A stretch of DNA of 64,000 nt from Thalassolituus hydrocarboniclasticus (lineage in GTDB: Bacteria; Pseudomonadota; Gammaproteobacteria; Pseudomonadales; Oceanobacteraceae), in NCBI RefSeq assembly GCF_025345565.1, contig NZ_CP054475.1, positions 3,451,129 through 3,515,128 on the forward strand, given 5' to 3'. Position 1 is the first letter of the stretch; each line of letters starts with the position of its first letter. The position numbers and the translations under genes are program-made. The notes below the pieces were generated by a model. It saw nothing but the letters and a program-made list of their open reading frames with translations, was not told the origin of the DNA and ran no database searches. Below, one piece after another: positions 36,421-44,621 of this stretch.

Positions 36421-37075
36421 CCAGACCGCGCAGCGGCTACTCTGCAGCAAAAATAAGACCACGACAGTGAACAACTGTCGCCCTTTGCCACTTGTAACCA
36501 TTTTTATCAATTATTGAACCCATCCCCAAATTTCAGTACTCTTCAGACCAGCAGGGAAGCCGTATCCGCACGATATAACAACATCAGAACTCAGGCCGTC
36601 GGGTCTGTTTATCTGACTCAGCACCGATACCCTCCCTGCCCGAAATCCGACTGTTTTATCCACGCAATTCCTGCCCCGCGCTTATAAGGATGGGCGGCAG
36701 CGTGTCTGGATCAGCAATCAGTGGTTTTTTTGTGGGTAATGGCAAAACGTTGAATGTAAAGAAGTACTGATATACATACAGTATATTTCCGGATTTTAAC
36801 GAAATTTAGCACGCTTTAGATTCGTGCTTGCTCGTTTTGCCGGAGGCCAGTAACTTAAACGCGAAGTTAATCAATAACTTACAACGTTAGTTGACAAGTT
36901 TATGTGCGCTGGAAATTAGAGTTAACAGGCGTGCGCGTTTTTCTGGAAGGGATATTTAAGTTATGGAAGATTTTTCAGGCGGGTCAATGTGTTACGTAGG
37001 AATACTCGAAAGAGTCTCCCCGAGTTAATGCGCACGCATACTAATAATCTGTTACAAGGCATCAGATAATTCATC
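36421..37075. other. AT-rich leader region before the cassette cluster
   Basis: About 650 bases with no credible gene. Composition shifts to AT-rich after about 36720. A hairpin-like AAGTTA / TAACTT and the word CGTTAGTTGAC occur near 36860-36895. A possible degenerate recombination site spans 36922-37055. No integrase gene and no clear attI are present. Confidence 0.5.
36922..37055. other. Possible degenerate attC/attI-like site ahead of cassette 1
   Basis: Outer boxes TAACAG (36923-36928) and CTGTTA (37049-37054) are complementary. Just inside lie GCGTGCGC (36929-36936) and GCGCACGC (37030-37037). The spacing is asymmetric: 0 bases on the left and 11 on the right, which is not normal for an attC. 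It may be a decayed site. Confidence 0.3.
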
Positions 37076-37531
37076 ATGAGACGAGAAGCTGTAGTAGAAG
37101 AAATTGATTTAAATCCTCTCGGTGAGATACGCATGGGATGTGATGCTTATGGTGTGGTTATAAAAACCAATTTTGGCTGCTTTGATATTTTCAAAGACAT
37201 CCCTGTTCTAATCGGACATACCGACCATTCAAAGTGCATAACCCAATCTGAGTGTAAGCGTTATCTTTTAGTAAAAGGTAGTTTTGGCACTTACATCCTA
37301 GATATAAAAGAGCAATCTATAAGCATTTACAAAACAATCATCAGGGGAAAAAACAACGAATGGAGTGAGGAGCAAGCCATTTTTGGTAAAGATAAAACCC
37401 ATATAAAAGGCTTTTCTCAAACCTATTATTTACAGTTTCCTTTCGTAAGGCAGGCTCAGTTCAATGAAGTCTTGTATAAGTTTGAGCGCTTGCGCAAACA
37501 GCAAATTGAGGCCGCAGTAAATGCCATGTAA
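37076..37531 (+). CDS. Cassette gene 1: hypothetical protein, 151 aa
   Basis: A soluble protein of unknown function with no signal or membrane segment, rich in Lys and Ile. Its codon use is much more AT-rich than that of flanking chromosomal genes. Its stop codon (TAA at 37529) is the first part of attC site 1, the usual layout of an integron cassette. The predicted fold appears mixed alpha/beta with a basic helical C-terminus (YKFERLRKQQIEAA). Confidence 0.7.
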   Translation: MRREAVVEEIDLNPLGEIRMGCDAYGVVIKTNFGCFDIFKDIPVLIGHTDHSKCITQSECKRYLLVKGSFGTYILDIKEQSISIYKTIIRGKNNEWSEEQAIFGKDKTHIKGFSQTYYLQFPFVRQAQFNEVLYKFERLRKQQIEAAVNAM

Positions 37532-37602
37532 CAAGTCAATCAACTACGCGCCTTGCAGGCGCCGGACGCAGCAAAGCTGCGCCGGTTATTGAAGCGTTAA
37601 CA
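37526..37602. other. attC recombination site 1 (integron cassette)
   Basis: Outer boxes TAAC (37529-37532) and GCGTTAAC (37594-37601) are complementary. Reading inward, TCAATCAAC on the left pairs with the complement of GTTATTGA on the right, leaving one extra C, the extrahelical base typical of attC. The middle holds GCGCC/GGCGC and CGCAGC/CTGCG hairpins. It starts in the stop codon of cassette gene 1. Confidence 0.85.
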
Positions 37603-37618
37603 CTCAAAAGGAAGCTAT

Positions 37619-37933
37619 ATGAAGTATGTGAAGATTGAGCTTACACAAGGAAATATCAATAACGACCACCTTTACTTGTCATCCGTTATTGAGTTCTTTC
37701 CAAAAAGCTCTATCGGTGGCTCTAACATAGAATCTCAAGCAGAGACCCTTCTCGAAGTACATAGTGGTATTGAGAAGCCTGTTCTCACTGACATTGCCGG
37801 TGATAAAAAGATATTCCGCAAGCGGTCATGGGTTGGCGAGTTCTTTAAGGTACACGAGCTCAAAGCAGGTGATTACGTGGTAATCGAGCATACAGATAGT
37901 AATCGATATCATGTTTATCCAGCTCGAACATAA
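37619..37933 (+). CDS. Cassette gene 2: small conserved protein, DNA-binding-barrel-like
   Basis: A 104-residue protein with AAGGAAG ahead of the ATG. The C-terminal pattern RKRSWVGEFFKVHELKAGD followed by VVIEHTDSNRYHVYP recalls the B3/EcoRII-N DNA-binding pseudobarrel found in restriction-linked and stand-alone small proteins. The N-terminus (YVKIELTQGNINNDHLYL) is conserved in similar short proteins I have seen. Function is unknown; nucleic-acid binding is inference. It lies between attC sites 1 and 2. Confidence 0.7.
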   Translation: MKYVKIELTQGNINNDHLYLSSVIEFFPKSSIGGSNIESQAETLLEVHSGIEKPVLTDIAGDKKIFRKRSWVGEFFKVHELKAGDYVVIEHTDSNRYHVYPART

Positions 37934-37937
37934 TTCA

Positions 37938-37986
37938 GTGTTAACAAGCAAAGGCAGCATCACAAGCCGCTGATTGCGGCGTTACT
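37938..37986. other. attC recombination site 2 (short)
   Basis: TTAACAAGCAA on the left and the complement of GCGGCGTTAC on the right give matched TAAC/GTTA boxes, with a GCAA-type inner box on both sides and a small GCCGC/GCGGC hairpin. The site is only about 50 bases long and sits between the stop of cassette gene 2 and the start of gene 3. Confidence 0.6.
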
Positions 37987-37999
37987 TGCATCAAATAGC

Positions 38000-38419
38000 A
38001 TGATTTACATTGAAGACAGCAGTTTCGATAACCAGCTTAAATTACTGGCTTACCTCTCCAGTAATACAGAACTCTATCTAGTCGCTTGGTTGTATCCGGA
38101 ATCGAATTTGAAGAAGCTTCTCCACTTAGACTTGATTCGCTCCGATTTGAAACCGGTGACTACTTACGGAGATGGATTTCAGCCTAGGCATTCAGTGCCA
38201 ATGCATTGCACTACTGAAATGGTGGCGAGACTATCCTCTCTGCGTGATGTCATCGAAAAGAATTGTGATAGTTTGGCTCTTTATCGACAGAATGAATCTA
38301 GCTGGGATTTTTGTACGATAGGACACGAAGGGATGTCATTGATCGCCGATGATATGTTACTGGATGATGTAAGAAAAGCTGGCTTTCAAGCTTCATTACA
38401 GGCACCGTCGTGGTGGTAG
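38000..38419 (+). CDS. Cassette gene 3: hypothetical protein, 139 aa
   Basis: A soluble protein of unknown family with no signal peptide. It has several Trp residues and an acidic C-terminal part (GHEGMSLIADDMLLDDVRKA), and ends PSWW. No good ribosome-binding site is present, which is common for cassette genes. Lower GC than the chromosomal flank. attC site 3 follows within four bases of the stop. Confidence 0.65.
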   Translation: MIYIEDSSFDNQLKLLAYLSSNTELYLVAWLYPESNLKKLLHLDLIRSDLKPVTTYGDGFQPRHSVPMHCTTEMVARLSSLRDVIEKNCDSLALYRQNESSWDFCTIGHEGMSLIADDMLLDDVRKAGFQASLQAPSWW

Positions 38420-38422
38420 CAG

Positions 38423-38500
38423 GTAACAAGCGGCCGTTGAGGCCACTGAAAAGCGTGGCGGGAAGCGCAAAAAACGCGCGTCCAAAGGCCGAGCGTTAAT
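38423..38500. other. attC recombination site 3
   Basis: GTAACAAGCGGCC at the left and GGCCGAGCGTTAAT at the right form the paired outer and inner boxes (TAAC/GTTA and CGGCC/GGCCG) with a 3-base mismatched spacer (AAG opposite GCT when reversed). Internal stems are GGCC-rich and GCGC-rich. Length 78 bases. Confidence 0.82.
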
Positions 38501-38517
38501 TGGCTCCAGGTACAAAA

Positions 38518-38976
38518 ATGTCAGATCACTATATTTGCTTTATTCCTGCTGAACCCGACTTTATTCCAGGCGAGGAGTCTCAGGCAGCCGCTGCTGCACT
38601 GATTCAAAAAGCATGGAATCTGAAAAAATCTGAGATCACGCCCGAAACCGATACCCACATTGTATTCAGGGACTGTGGCGAAAACTTTGAGTCTGTCCAT
38701 TGTCCGCACTGCAGTGCTGAAATGGAGATCGGGAATTGGCAGGCCCTTATGGATCAAAACTACTCAGATGAAAATGGGTTCACGATCAGCACAATACAAA
38801 CTCCCTGCTGCGGAAAGTCCACCACGCTGAACGATCTTTGTTATAAGTGGCCTATGGGTTTTAGTCGGTTCGTTCTGCGTACTGTCGACCCCGGATGTGA
38901 GATTTCCGATCACCTGCTTATCGAGCTGGAATCCGCTATAGGCTCCAAATTGCGCGTTATTCATCAGATGTACTGA
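38518..38976 (+). CDS. Hypothetical protein with zinc-ribbon-like cysteines (cassette gene 4 or flank)
   Basis: A 152-residue protein. The motif C-P-H-C followed later by TPCCGKST suggests a four-cysteine zinc site in the middle of the protein. The rest is mixed and shows no known family to me. The ATG at 38518 is better than the TTG at 38500 within attC site 3. No attC could be seen after its stop, so this may be the last cassette, with its site decayed, or flanking DNA. Confidence 0.65.
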   Translation: MSDHYICFIPAEPDFIPGEESQAAAAALIQKAWNLKKSEITPETDTHIVFRDCGENFESVHCPHCSAEMEIGNWQALMDQNYSDENGFTISTIQTPCCGKSTTLNDLCYKWPMGFSRFVLRTVDPGCEISDHLLIELESAIGSKLRVIHQMY

Positions 38977-39036
38977 GTGAATACGAGAGCATCTTCAGAA
39001 TCATGGGCAAGTTAGTTTCCATATGGCATTAAGACA

Positions 39037-39600
39037 ATGAAAAAAACACTTATAAAATTATACATCGTGATCTTTTTATCTTTATTGGCGACGATAACTA
39101 TAGCAGCTGAAAGCTGGCGGGATAATTTACCCATCCGGATGATGTTTGTTCCTCAGAAGGGCATGCATCCAACAATAGAACAATCCAGCCTGATCTTTGT
39201 AAAATCTGGCTTCCTTTTCTCAGCGGAAGATATAAGCCGGGGTAACATTGTGTCATTCCGGAAAAGCGAAAATGATAAAGAATATATCTTTATCTGGCGG
39301 GTTATCGGCTTACCGGGAGACAGGGTTGTTACAGATAAGAATGACGTGATTCTGAACGGAAAATATTTATACCGGGAACCCGATGAGTCTGATTCGTCAG
39401 GTACTGTTTTCAGAGAATTTATCGGAGATATTAACTACAGAATCTCACTGGCTGGCAACGCGGAAAAGCACCCATATCAAGAGATTACAGTTCCCAACGG
39501 TTATCTCTTTGTGCTGGGCGACAACCGCAACGCGGCAAAAGATAGTCGCTATATCGGGCTGATTCCTATTGAATCGGTTATTGGCATTAAGATCTTTTAG
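39037..39600 (+). CDS. Signal peptidase I-like protein lacking catalytic Ser and Lys
   Basis: A 187-residue protein of the S26 family with an N-terminal signal/anchor (residues 4-23). The Box B region reads PQKGMHPTIEQ where active enzymes have a Ser before Met-x-Pro: Gly occupies the nucleophile position. The Box D region reads FIWRVIGLPGDRV where the general-base Lys is expected just before Arg: here it is Trp. Box E (LGDNRNAAKDSRYIGLIP) is intact. The fold is therefore kept but peptidase chemistry should be lost. It may bind signal peptides or act as an inhibitor; that is inference. Confidence 0.8.
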   Translation: MKKTLIKLYIVIFLSLLATITIAAESWRDNLPIRMMFVPQKGMHPTIEQSSLIFVKSGFLFSAEDISRGNIVSFRKSENDKEYIFIWRVIGLPGDRVVTDKNDVILNGKYLYREPDESDSSGTVFREFIGDINYRISLAGNAEKHPYQEITVPNGYLFVLGDNRNAAKDSRYIGLIPIESVIGIKIF

Positions 39601-39632
39601 TAGCAATATCGTCCGGCCATAACCAGCCCCTC

Positions 39633-40100
39633 TCACCCCACCATATAATCAAACCCCGCTACTATTACGGCGTAGCGGGCGGCCTTGCCGATGGCGACCA
39701 GCAGTAAAAATAATGGGAAATTAGCGCGTAATACGCCTGCAACCAGCGTCAGTAAATCACCCACTACTGGCAACCAGGCCAGCAGCATACTCCAGATACC
39801 GTAGCGGCCAAACCAGCGTTCGGCCTGTTGCCAGCGGCTGATATTCGACTGCGATTGTTGCCTGGCTATAACCCGGTCGGCTGCATAGTAGCCAATGGCA
39901 TAGTTCAGCACGCTGCCGAGGGTATTGCCGGCACTGGCGACCAGCCACAATGCCAGCGGGTTCAGTTGCTGGCTGAGCAATACCAGCAGCAACCACTCAG
40001 AGCCAAGCGGTAACAGACTGGCAGCCAGTAAGGCGAGAATAAATAAACCACCGTAGCTGTACAGCCAGGGCCATTCACTGAGTATCATCCAATCGGGCAT
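39633..40100 (-). CDS. YqaA/DedA-like membrane protein
   Basis: About 155 residues with four or five helices. The pattern LLPLGSEWLLLVLL, GNTLGSVLNYAIGYYA and LLAWLPVVGDLLTLVAGVLR is typical of YqaA-type SNARE-associated/DedA proteins. Members are implicated in lipid scrambling and membrane homeostasis. The ATG at 40100 lacks a strong ribosome-binding site; a Met 4 codons later (40088) is possible. It is convergent with the signal-peptidase-like gene. Confidence 0.82.
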   Translation of the reverse strand: MPDWMILSEWPWLYSYGGLFILALLAASLLPLGSEWLLLVLLSQQLNPLALWLVASAGNTLGSVLNYAIGYYAADRVIARQQSQSNISRWQQAERWFGRYGIWSMLLAWLPVVGDLLTLVAGVLRANFPLFLLLVAIGKAARYAVIVAGFDYMVG

Positions 40101-40355
40101 AGGGACTTTTGAGGGTTTAATAAAAACCGGATTAAAGCACGAACGGCCGGGGCTATACATGGCCATTCAGCACTGAACAAACCAGCACGAACAGAAATAT
40201 ACCAGGAGGGAGCGCTTAAGAGTCCGGTCTGCATCCCTGACACAACAGACATTACAATATACGATGCGGTACTATCTGCAGGACAGATTGCTCTGAGAAT
40301 GACCACATTTCCCGGACCTGGTTAGGGCCAGCTATACGTTAATAAGGAACATGAC

Positions 40356-40961
40356 ATGGAACAACAATGGGAAAAGATGACCGCTATTTTTAATGCACGC
40401 GGTGGTTTTAATCTGCTTGAGTTAAACAACGGCGCAACCGCCGAAGAGATCGCCCAGCTTGAACAGCATACCGGGCTTGAATTGCCGCAGGCGTACAGAG
40501 ACTTTCTGTCTGTGCATAATGGCCAGGAGCCTGGGGATGGCCGTGGTTTCTTCTTCGGCATCCGCTTGTTGTCGGTCAAAGAAATTATGCGCCAGTGGGA
40601 TACCTGGGTCGCGCTTGAGAATGACGGCCTGAATGAAGATCTGGCCGATTCTATGGAGTCTTCTCCGGAGGGGGTTATCAAACCCCTCTACCTGAACAGA
40701 AAATGGCTGCCGATTACCCATGACCATGGTGGTAATCATATAGGTATCGATTTTGATCCTGATGTTAAAGGCAAGATGCATCAGATTATTTCATTCGGGC
40801 GTGATGAAGATACCAAGAAACTGAAGGCCGATTCGTTTGAAGAATTTATCGCTAAATTTATCGGCTATCTCGAAAGCGTTAACTGGGAATTAAACGCCGA
40901 ACGCTGGGATATTAAAGACAAAGAATACGACATGCATTTCCATGACTGGAATGCGTTCTGA
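40356..40961 (+). CDS. SMI1/KNR4 (SUKH) family protein
   Basis: A 201-residue SUKH-superfamily protein. The signature GATAEEIAQLEQHTGLELPQ followed by YRDFLSVHNGQE, LLSVKEIMRQW and WLPITHDHGGNHIGIDF is characteristic. In bacteria SUKH proteins frequently act as immunity proteins against nuclease or deaminase toxins, or are orphan immunity genes. No partner toxin is adjacent. It is followed by two small exported proteins and a DUF5071 protein, another family seen in immunity arrays. Confidence 0.88.
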   Translation: MEQQWEKMTAIFNARGGFNLLELNNGATAEEIAQLEQHTGLELPQAYRDFLSVHNGQEPGDGRGFFFGIRLLSVKEIMRQWDTWVALENDGLNEDLADSMESSPEGVIKPLYLNRKWLPITHDHGGNHIGIDFDPDVKGKMHQIISFGRDEDTKKLKADSFEEFIAKFIGYLESVNWELNAERWDIKDKEYDMHFHDWNAF

Positions 40962-41016
40962 TATGAGTGCCTGGCTGCCAGTAACCGAGTGTCAGTTACC
41001 TGATAATAGTAAGCAG

Positions 41017-41475
41017 ATGACTATGAAAAATTATCTGAGCTGTTTCGTGCTGTTATTGGCCAGCAGCAATGCCTGCGCCGACAGGTCGTTAAACCAGGCA
41101 CAAATTGAAGCCATAAGCCCCTATTTACTCAGTGCTGTTGCAGAAACACCCTACTCAGCTGTTATCAGGCACACAGATGCAAAGGTAATAGAGGGCACGG
41201 ATGGCAGCCAGCATATTTATTATGCCGAGGTTGTCGATACCATTCGTGGGGTGCACAGAAACCGTATTCATTATTCGATGTCGGCAGAACCTGACGAGGC
41301 GCTCAGCCTGGACGATGCTGAGGTTCTGATAACGCTTTGCATAAATAACGACGGCTATTACTGGCCGGGAACAGGTGCACAGTTCCCGGCCGATAAGCAG
41401 CTGATTCAACGGGCGAAAAACCACGCGTTGCGTGCCAGCACCAATCAATCACATTTTTCTCAGTGTGACGATTGA
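41017..41475 (+). CDS. Small exported protein, unknown family
   Basis: About 152 residues (or 150 from ATG 41023). A signal peptide with a hydrophobic core LSCFVLLLASSNACA should be cut near ACA|DRS. The mature part is acidic and mixed alpha/beta; I recognise no domain. The long frame opening at 40942 overlaps the SUKH gene and is unlikely. It may be cotranscribed with the SUKH gene upstream. Confidence 0.6.
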   Translation: MTMKNYLSCFVLLLASSNACADRSLNQAQIEAISPYLLSAVAETPYSAVIRHTDAKVIEGTDGSQHIYYAEVVDTIRGVHRNRIHYSMSAEPDEALSLDDAEVLITLCINNDGYYWPGTGAQFPADKQLIQRAKNHALRASTNQSHFSQCDD

Positions 41476-41517
41476 GTTGGCCACCGGTGTCTGGTTGAAA
41501 CCACATGATGGCAGAAT

Positions 41518-41853
41518 ATGAAAGCCTTGCGGAATATAGCCTCAATGGTTGTTATCGTCAGCCAATTAACCGGCTGTGTAGGTCTGGATATCGTTCATAG
41601 CCAGAAAACTTACTCGGGTGATCCGGCAAAGACAGAGGGTGCAACAAAGACCACCTATTATCGCAGTGATTATAAGTGGATTGGCCTATACCTGTCCTTT
41701 ATCATTCCCATACCCCTGATTATTCCATACGGTAAAGAATCACAAACCCTGTGGATTAAAAATCAGGAGCTGATTTATCAGGAAGATATAAAAACAACCA
41801 CAACAGGTTATGGCTGTTCCATCTGGATGGAGTGCGGCGAATTAATAACCTGA
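41518..41853 (+). CDS. Small lipoprotein
   Basis: A 111-residue predicted lipoprotein. The lipobox L-T-G-C19 closes a short hydrophobic signal peptide. A second hydrophobic stretch (GLYLSFIIPIPLIIPYG) sits near residues 56-72. No known family is recognised. It begins 42 bases after the exported-protein stop and may be in the same small operon. Confidence 0.62.
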   Translation: MKALRNIASMVVIVSQLTGCVGLDIVHSQKTYSGDPAKTEGATKTTYYRSDYKWIGLYLSFIIPIPLIIPYGKESQTLWIKNQELIYQEDIKTTTTGYGCSIWMECGELIT

Positions 41854-41932
41854 GGGAGTGTTTTGCTGGAGCCCGAGTCTTACCATTAACTTGTCGCCTT
41901 TTTTGAGTATTCACCAAAGGCTCTTACTCTGA

Positions 41933-42355
41933 ATGTCAGACAATAAATACCAGAGCATGAATGCCAGAATGATCAGACTTGTACCCAAAGATAAATTTGA
42001 CGATGAAGCCTGTGCCAATCTGCAGGCCGCCTCCGACGAAGATTTGCTACCTTATATTGCGGATCTGCTGGAATGTCTGCAGGACCTTAACTGGCCTATC
42101 GCCGGGCCGGTTGCTGAGCGCTTATCGTTACTTGGCAACGAGCTGGTACAGCCGGTATCAGATATTCTGAACAGCGACGACGAGATGTGGAAATACTGGA
42201 TCATCTCCCATTTTCTGTATCTGGTAAGTGATGAGGTATTTCAGGCACTGCGTTTTAAACTGAACAGTATCCGCCTGCATCCAACCGCCAGCGAAACCGC
42301 AGAAGAAGTACAGAGTGCTGCCTGTGAACTTTTAATTTCTCGGCGTAACGCCTGA
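41933..42355 (+). CDS. DUF5071 domain protein (immunity-type)
   Basis: A 140-residue soluble all-helical protein. The segments DLLPYIADLLECLQDLNWPI and GPVAERLSLLGNELVQPV, then ILNSDDEMWKYWIISHFL, match DUF5071, a HEAT-like short domain found in bacterial polymorphic-toxin immunity loci. AAAGG lies upstream. Together with the SUKH gene it makes a small cluster of immunity-type genes without visible toxins. The function in this strain is inferred. Confidence 0.8.
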   Translation: MSDNKYQSMNARMIRLVPKDKFDDEACANLQAASDEDLLPYIADLLECLQDLNWPIAGPVAERLSLLGNELVQPVSDILNSDDEMWKYWIISHFLYLVSDEVFQALRFKLNSIRLHPTASETAEEVQSAACELLISRRNA

Positions 42356-42466
42356 CGAAATTTAATTCCTGCGGTAAAGCCATACTCCGTAGGGCCTGTT
42401 AACACGAATTAAGCAGGCCCCAGAAACCTGCGCCGGATAGTGCACTGATTCGCCGGGCGTACCCTT

Positions 42467-43201
42467 TTACAGTAAATAACCGCCATCAACTTCCAGTACC
42501 GCACTGCGCATCGCCAGTGACTGATCAGAGAGCAGAAACTCGATTGCACCAATCTGATCCTGCGCCGTCATCACCCGCCCCAGCACTGTATCCTTCATCG
42601 ATTCAAACAGAGCATCCTGTTGCTCCGCATTCATCCCCGCCTTGCCCTGAATGGCCGTTGCAGTTACACCGGGGCGAACCGAATTAATACGGATACCTAA
42701 GCCTGAAAATTCCAGATTCGCCACCCGCACAATGGCTTCAAAAGCCGCTTTGCTGGCAGCATATACCGCCGCTTGCGGGAAGGCTTTGGTCACCACAATG
42801 CTGGATACAAACACCACACTGGAAGGGTTTTTCAGCAGCGGTTGTAACTGCTGCAGAGTAATAAAAGGGCCTTTGGTATTAATGGCGATGGCCTGGTCAA
42901 AGTCTTCTTCGCTGCTGGTTGCAATAGCCTGCGGATAAAACACACCGGCATTCAGCACTAAACCATCCAGTTGAATATTGTCTTTTTGCAGGGCTGCGGC
43001 CAGTTGTTTCAGCGCCCCGCCGTCAGCACTGTCAGCAACAAAGCCGCTGCAGCCGATCGCAGCACTTACCTGATTTACTTTCTGCTGATCACGCCCGGTA
43101 ATAATCACATGATTGCCGTCGGCCGCCAGTTTCTCTGCCAGCGCCATGCCGATGCCTGCGGTGCCACCCGTAATCAGAATTGTTTTGCCATTCATATCCA
43201 T
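42467..43201 (-). CDS. Short-chain dehydrogenase/reductase
   Basis: A 244-residue NAD(P)-dependent oxidoreductase of the classical SDR family. The cofactor motif TGGTAGIG is at residues 10-17, NAG is near residue 84, and the catalytic Ser and Y-x-x-x-K appear as SSIVVTKAFPQAAVYAASK. The start can be Met1 or Met3. It is divergent from a LysR gene 140 bp away, a layout that usually means LysR control. The substrate is unknown. Confidence 0.9.
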   Translation of the reverse strand: MDMNGKTILITGGTAGIGMALAEKLAADGNHVIITGRDQQKVNQVSAAIGCSGFVADSADGGALKQLAAALQKDNIQLDGLVLNAGVFYPQAIATSSEEDFDQAIAINTKGPFITLQQLQPLLKNPSSVVFVSSIVVTKAFPQAAVYAASKAAFEAIVRVANLEFSGLGIRINSVRPGVTATAIQGKAGMNAEQQDALFESMKDTVLGRVMTAQDQIGAIEFLLSDQSLAMRSAVLEVDGGYLL

Positions 43202-43341
43202 TCTCCTCGTTGTTTGTTGTACGGCAGATTAGCAACTTGTCAGGTCGCCCATAAGGCATCAATATACGCACTTACTGGTTCTCATCTGGCAACAAAGTAC
43301 TTTCTGCCGGCCCTCTCCGGCCATTGTTCATCAGAGGTTTT

Positions 43342-44235
43342 ATGTCCTATCTCAATCTGCCGCTGCTGCATGTTTTTCATCTGGTTGCGGAACGTGGCAG
43401 CTTTCAGGCGGCGGCCAGCGAGCTGAACCTGCCGCGTTCGTCGGTCAGTAAGAAGATTCGTCAGCTTGAGGAGTTTGTCGGCCAGCCGTTATTACAACGC
43501 TCAACCCGGCAGCTGCAGTTAACCGATGTCGGCCGTAATTTATTACTGGGAACCGGTGAGCTGAACAAGGTACTGAGCAATCTTAGTGGCCTGCTGGATG
43601 ATATGCAGACCTCTCCGAAAGGCCGGGTAAAAATCAGTGCCAGTATATTGATGGGTCAGGCCCGGCTGGTGCCGGTACTGAAGAAACTGCGCGGACAATT
43701 TCCCGATATTGAACTGGAATTAAATCTCGATGACCGTAATGTGGATTTGCTGGCAGAAAACGTGGACATTGCCATCCGTATTGGCCAGCTGCCCGATTCC
43801 TCTTTAATTGCGCGCAAAATTGGCGAAAAACACTGGGGCTGGTTTGCCTCGCCACAGTATCTGGCCGAACGCGGTCAGCCGGACACTCCTGCCGATCTCG
43901 CCCGGCACGATTGTCTGGTGTTCGGCGCCCTGAACTTCTGGCCTTTCCGCAACCGCGCGGGCCAGACGGAGAATATCGAAGTCAGCCCCGCCATAAAAAC
44001 CAATAACAGCCGCGCTCTGGTGGATATGGCCAGCGCCGGGCTGGGCATTATTATGCTCGATCCGGAATTTATCCGTCCGGAAAGAGAAAGCGGCCGTTTA
44101 GTACCGGTACTCAGCGGCTGGCAGCACCCGGAAAACAGCCCGATTAATCTGGTGTGCGTCGGCGAACGAACCAAAGCCGCTCAGGCGGTATGGCAGTTTT
44201 TGCTGGATGAATTTCAGCAATCAGACCATCTGTAG
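43342..44235 (+). CDS. LysR family transcriptional regulator
   Basis: A 297-residue regulator. The N-terminal winged helix has LHVFHLVAERGSFQAAASEL and SVSKKIRQLEEFVGQPLLQR; the C-terminal part is a LysR-substrate domain (ISASILMGQARLVPVLKK). AGAGG sits 5-6 bases before the ATG at 43342. It probably regulates the divergent SDR gene and itself; no inducer can be deduced. Confidence 0.92.
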   Translation: MSYLNLPLLHVFHLVAERGSFQAAASELNLPRSSVSKKIRQLEEFVGQPLLQRSTRQLQLTDVGRNLLLGTGELNKVLSNLSGLLDDMQTSPKGRVKISASILMGQARLVPVLKKLRGQFPDIELELNLDDRNVDLLAENVDIAIRIGQLPDSSLIARKIGEKHWGWFASPQYLAERGQPDTPADLARHDCLVFGALNFWPFRNRAGQTENIEVSPAIKTNNSRALVDMASAGLGIIMLDPEFIRPERESGRLVPVLSGWQHPENSPINLVCVGERTKAAQAVWQFLLDEFQQSDHL

Positions 44236-44307
44236 CGGCAATTTCATAAAAAATCGCTTCAATTTTTAATATCCGCAGACCCGCGGCTCACAAGGCTGGT
44301 ATTGACC

Positions 44308-44610
44308 ATGAATGATGACATCAGAAAAGAAATCCGGGGTTGTATAAAAATATGCGACAACCCTTTTGTACGCAGTGATCCGTCATCCACCGATCTGACC
44401 CTGAGCGCAGTGGATGCACTGTGCGAAAAATATGCAGTGGATGATATTTTAGCGATTCTGCAGGCAGAGTTTGAACGGCTGGAAATCGTTATTAAGGGGC
44501 GGGTCGGCAGCGGCACTGCCTATGAATTTATGCTGCTGAATCAGGATGCGCATTACAACTGCAAGGCAGCTATTGCTCATTTGCGTCAGCGGCAAGCGGC
44601 GGATTTATAA
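44308..44610 (+). CDS. Hypothetical protein, 100 aa
   Basis: A small helical cytoplasmic protein of unknown family, with acidic and Cys-containing N-terminus (GCIKICDNPF) and basic C-terminal tail (AIAHLRQRQAADL). It starts at ATG 44308; a TTG two codons earlier is also open. The composite repeat block begins 12 bases after its stop. Confidence 0.55.
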   Translation: MNDDIRKEIRGCIKICDNPFVRSDPSSTDLTLSAVDALCEKYAVDDILAILQAEFERLEIVIKGRVGSGTAYEFMLLNQDAHYNCKAAIAHLRQRQAADL

Positions 44611-44621
44611 ACGCCGCCCAC

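Noticed and set aside
36421-37075. Integron integrase or attI before the cassettes
   Set aside because: No tyrosine-recombinase frame on either strand and no convincing attI; the cluster is treated as integrase-less.
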